From: an uncultured Eubacteriales bacterium
GTDB lineage: Bacteria > Bacillota > Clostridia > Oscillospirales > CAG-272
Assembly: GCA_934500855.1 (NCBI GenBank)
Contig: CAKSUH010000064.1
Location: forward strand, 1 to 7,906
Direction: 5' to 3'
Length of the DNA: 7,906 bases
Below the pieces are notes generated by a model, which worked only from the letters and a program-made list of their open reading frames with translations, searched no databases and was not told the DNA's origin. Below, in pieces: positions 6,996-7,906 of the stretch; within the stretch, counting starts at the first letter, position 1, and the number at the start of each line of letters is the position of its first letter. Position numbers and translations under genes: made by a program.

Positions 6996-7034
6996 ATGAA
7001 AACACAGTGGACTGCCGAGCAGGCAAACGAATAG
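6996..7034 (+). pseudogene. Probable remnant of a glycosidase gene (first 12 codons only)
   Basis: A well-placed ribosome site leads to ATG and a 12-residue product, MKTQWTAEQANE, then TAG at 7032-7034. From memory, the peptide matches the opening of a GH5-like cellulase/xylanase-annotated family in gut bacteria, which starts with a W-(S/T)-x-E-x-A-N-E-W-Y-type sequence. In that family a tryptophan codon would follow Glu12, and here the codon is TAG. The family body (NFIPS, NQLEMWQ) is absent. Downstream in the same frame there is another stop at 7050-7052, then an open stretch 7053-7139 (GDYGVKSAAYKRVVRAVMML and on to ADAKAGIPT) ending in TGA at 7140-7142. That stretch could be the 3' end of the same gene after an internal deletion, or chance. 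The family assignment rests on few residues. A short leader peptide is the alternative. Confidence 0.4.
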
Positions 7035-7198
7035 TTAAGGGGCTTCCGATAAGGGGATTACGGGGTCAAAAGCGCAGCTTACAAACGAGTTGTTAGAGCC
7101 GTAATGATGCTTGCGGATGCCAAGGCGGGAATCCCGACATGAGTTCATCCCCGCCATGACATTTTGCCGAAAATATCCGGATTGTGTGAGTGACACAT
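7035..7198. other. Stretch with no supported gene between the remnant and the terminators
   Basis: The roughly 400 bases between the short lipoprotein and the GH31 stop hold only hairpins, the 12-codon ORF and this segment. No frame here has both a start and a ribosome site. A weak inverted repeat GGCGGG (7124-7129) / CCCGCC (7150-7155) is present. Open in-frame codons at 7053-7139 may be decayed coding sequence. No tRNA, rRNA or direct-repeat array was recognised. Confidence 0.5.
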
Positions 7199-7250
7199 AT
7201 CGAGTGTTCATAACAGACCCGATGGTTTGATATGGACACTCGATTTTTTT
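7199..7250 (+). terminator. Rho-independent terminator closing the + strand operon
   Basis: ATCGAGTGTTCATA (7199-7212) pairs with TATGGACACTCGAT (7231-7244) over 14 positions with one G-U pair. The 18-base intervening part can fold further (CAGACC with GGTTTG around CGAT). Seven T bases (7244-7250) follow directly, as needed for intrinsic termination of rightward transcription. Confidence 0.85.
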
Positions 7251-7271
7251 GCCTGAAATACCGTTTTTATT

Positions 7272-7300
7272 GCCGTGCAGGCTCTCCGCACGGCTTTTCT
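7272..7300 (+). terminator. Second rightward terminator-like hairpin before the convergent gene
   Basis: GCCGTGC (7272-7278) and GCACGGC (7288-7294) form a 7-bp GC-rich stem with a nine-base loop, followed by TTTTCT. On the + strand it is a back-up terminator behind the one at 7199-7250. On the - strand the stem is followed by AATAAAAACGG rather than T, so it would be a poor intrinsic terminator for the convergent GH31 gene, although the hairpin could still define its 3' end. Confidence 0.65.
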
Positions 7301-7906
7301 TTATGCGTTTTCGTTTGCAAAGAGCGTTTCGCACAGACGCTTTTTTTCTGTTTTATCAAGGTCGGAAAGAAGGATCCAACCGTGTAAACGGTCAACGCTC
7401 TCTGCCGCCTGCACCTTTTCTGCGATCTTTCTGCGGACCGAGAAGGTTGCCTGCGTTTTTTGCAGTTTTGCGATGACCTCGCGCTTCTTCTCGGTCAGAA
7501 CATCCACGGCAGGTACGGTGACGCGGACGGTGTAGGTCGCGGCAGGGTCATATTCGGTCAGCGTGACCGTGGCTTCTGCGTAGGTATCTGCTTCGAAGGC
7601 GGTATTCTGTCCGTTTCGCTCGACCGTGACGGTCACATCGCCCGTTTGCGGGGCAAGCAATTCGTCGGCGGGGTGGTGGGAGACGATATTCGGGAAGCGG
7701 AGCGACAGCCGTCGGTCGGGAGGGAGGACGCTTCGGTCACCCTCGGTGCGGATGGTTACCGTCTGCGTTCCTGTCTGTGCGCTGTAGGCGGTTTCGATGA
7801 CCGTCAGGCATTCGGCGCCGTCCTCGCGGTCCTCATACAGGCGGAAAGCGCCGTCACCGTTCCAGACGGTGATTTCAAGCGCGTGCGGATTTTCGCAGGT
7901 GTTCCC
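7301..7906 (-). CDS. C-terminal part of a glycoside hydrolase family 31 enzyme (5' end outside window)
   Basis: On the - strand the frame is open from the window edge to a TAA at 7301-7303, giving 201 residues; any start inside the window would be internal. Near the beginning is PHALEITVWNGDGAFRLYED (residues 7-26), the signature of the C-terminal beta-domain (DUF5110-like) that follows the catalytic barrel in GH31 alpha-glucosidases and alpha-xylosidases (known form: GxGxFxLYEDDG). Two or three beta-rich segments follow (TQTVTIRTEGD, GDVTVTVERNG, AATYTVRVTV). The tail from about residue 135 is helical and rich in Lys and Glu (LTEKKREVIAKLQ, IAEKVQAAES, DKTEKKRLCETLFA), as in many Clostridia GH31 proteins. 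The catalytic domain is not in the window, so substrate cannot be stated; the enzyme should remove alpha-linked sugars. It is convergent with the + strand operon and must have its own promoter. Confidence 0.75.
   Translation of the reverse strand, partial: GNTCENPHALEITVWNGDGAFRLYEDREDGAECLTVIETAYSAQTGTQTVTIRTEGDRSVLPPDRRLSLRFPNIVSHHPADELLAPQTGDVTVTVERNGQNTAFEADTYAEATVTLTEYDPAATYTVRVTVPAVDVLTEKKREVIAKLQKTQATFSVRRKIAEKVQAAESVDRLHGWILLSDLDKTEKKRLCETLFANENA

Noticed and set aside
7032..7034. Possible recoding of TAG as an amino acid in the 12-codon ORF
   Set aside because: Another stop follows in the same frame at 7050-7052 and the family body is missing, so read-through would not restore a protein.
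7035..7334. Open frame of 99 codons on the - strand between the remnant and the GH31 gene
   Set aside because: Its start lies inside the GH31 coding sequence and it reads through both terminator hairpins; no ribosome site or protein motif was seen.
7249..7535. Two overlapping + strand open frames opposite the GH31 gene
   Set aside because: They lie antisense to the GH31 tail, begin inside or next to terminator sequence and encode Phe/Arg-rich products typical of shadows.
1..7906. CRISPR arrays, tRNA or rRNA genes, insertion sequences with transposase
   Set aside because: None was recognised: no regularly spaced direct repeats, no cloverleaf-like segment and no transposase or integrase motif in any supported frame.

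Overview
The window looks like an accessory glycan-related locus from a Gram-positive, gut-type Clostridia (Oscillospiraceae or Christensenellales-like). The evidence is strong AGGAGG-type ribosome binding sites, lipoproteins with classical lipoboxes, moderate GC content and the protein families present. The taxonomic call is an inference from style and families, not from a marker gene.

Layout. Positions 1-6896 hold seven genes on the + strand, separated by only 12 to 33 bases, so they are probably one transcript whose promoter lies to the left of the window. In order they are: the C-terminal end of a surface protein; a 44-residue Cys-containing peptide gene; a metallo-beta-lactamase (MBL) fold hydrolase without a signal peptide; a solute-binding lipoprotein of the carbohydrate-uptake type; a larger surface lipoprotein carrying a second, paralogous MBL domain; a secreted protein with a probable beta-helix whose C-terminal domain matches that of the first gene; and a 77-residue Thr-rich lipoprotein. 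A perfect 14-bp hairpin follows. Next comes a well-placed ribosome binding site with only a 12-codon ORF, which resembles the N-terminus of a GH5-like glycosidase and is probably a decayed gene. Two terminator hairpins facing right (7199-7250 and 7272-7300) close the + strand unit. The right end, 7301-7906, is the C-terminal part of a family 31 glycoside hydrolase on the - strand, convergent with the operon.

How the genes may work together. Five of the seven + strand products are predicted or likely to sit outside the membrane (three lipoproteins, one secreted protein, and one surface-protein fragment by homology). The binding protein and the neighbouring GH31 gene suggest capture and breakdown of a saccharide, but no ABC permease or ATPase is visible. 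The two MBL enzymes flank the binding protein, one predicted inside and one outside the cell. They could act on the same kind of substrate on both sides of the membrane; this is inference. The small peptide gene is the least understood member of the cluster.
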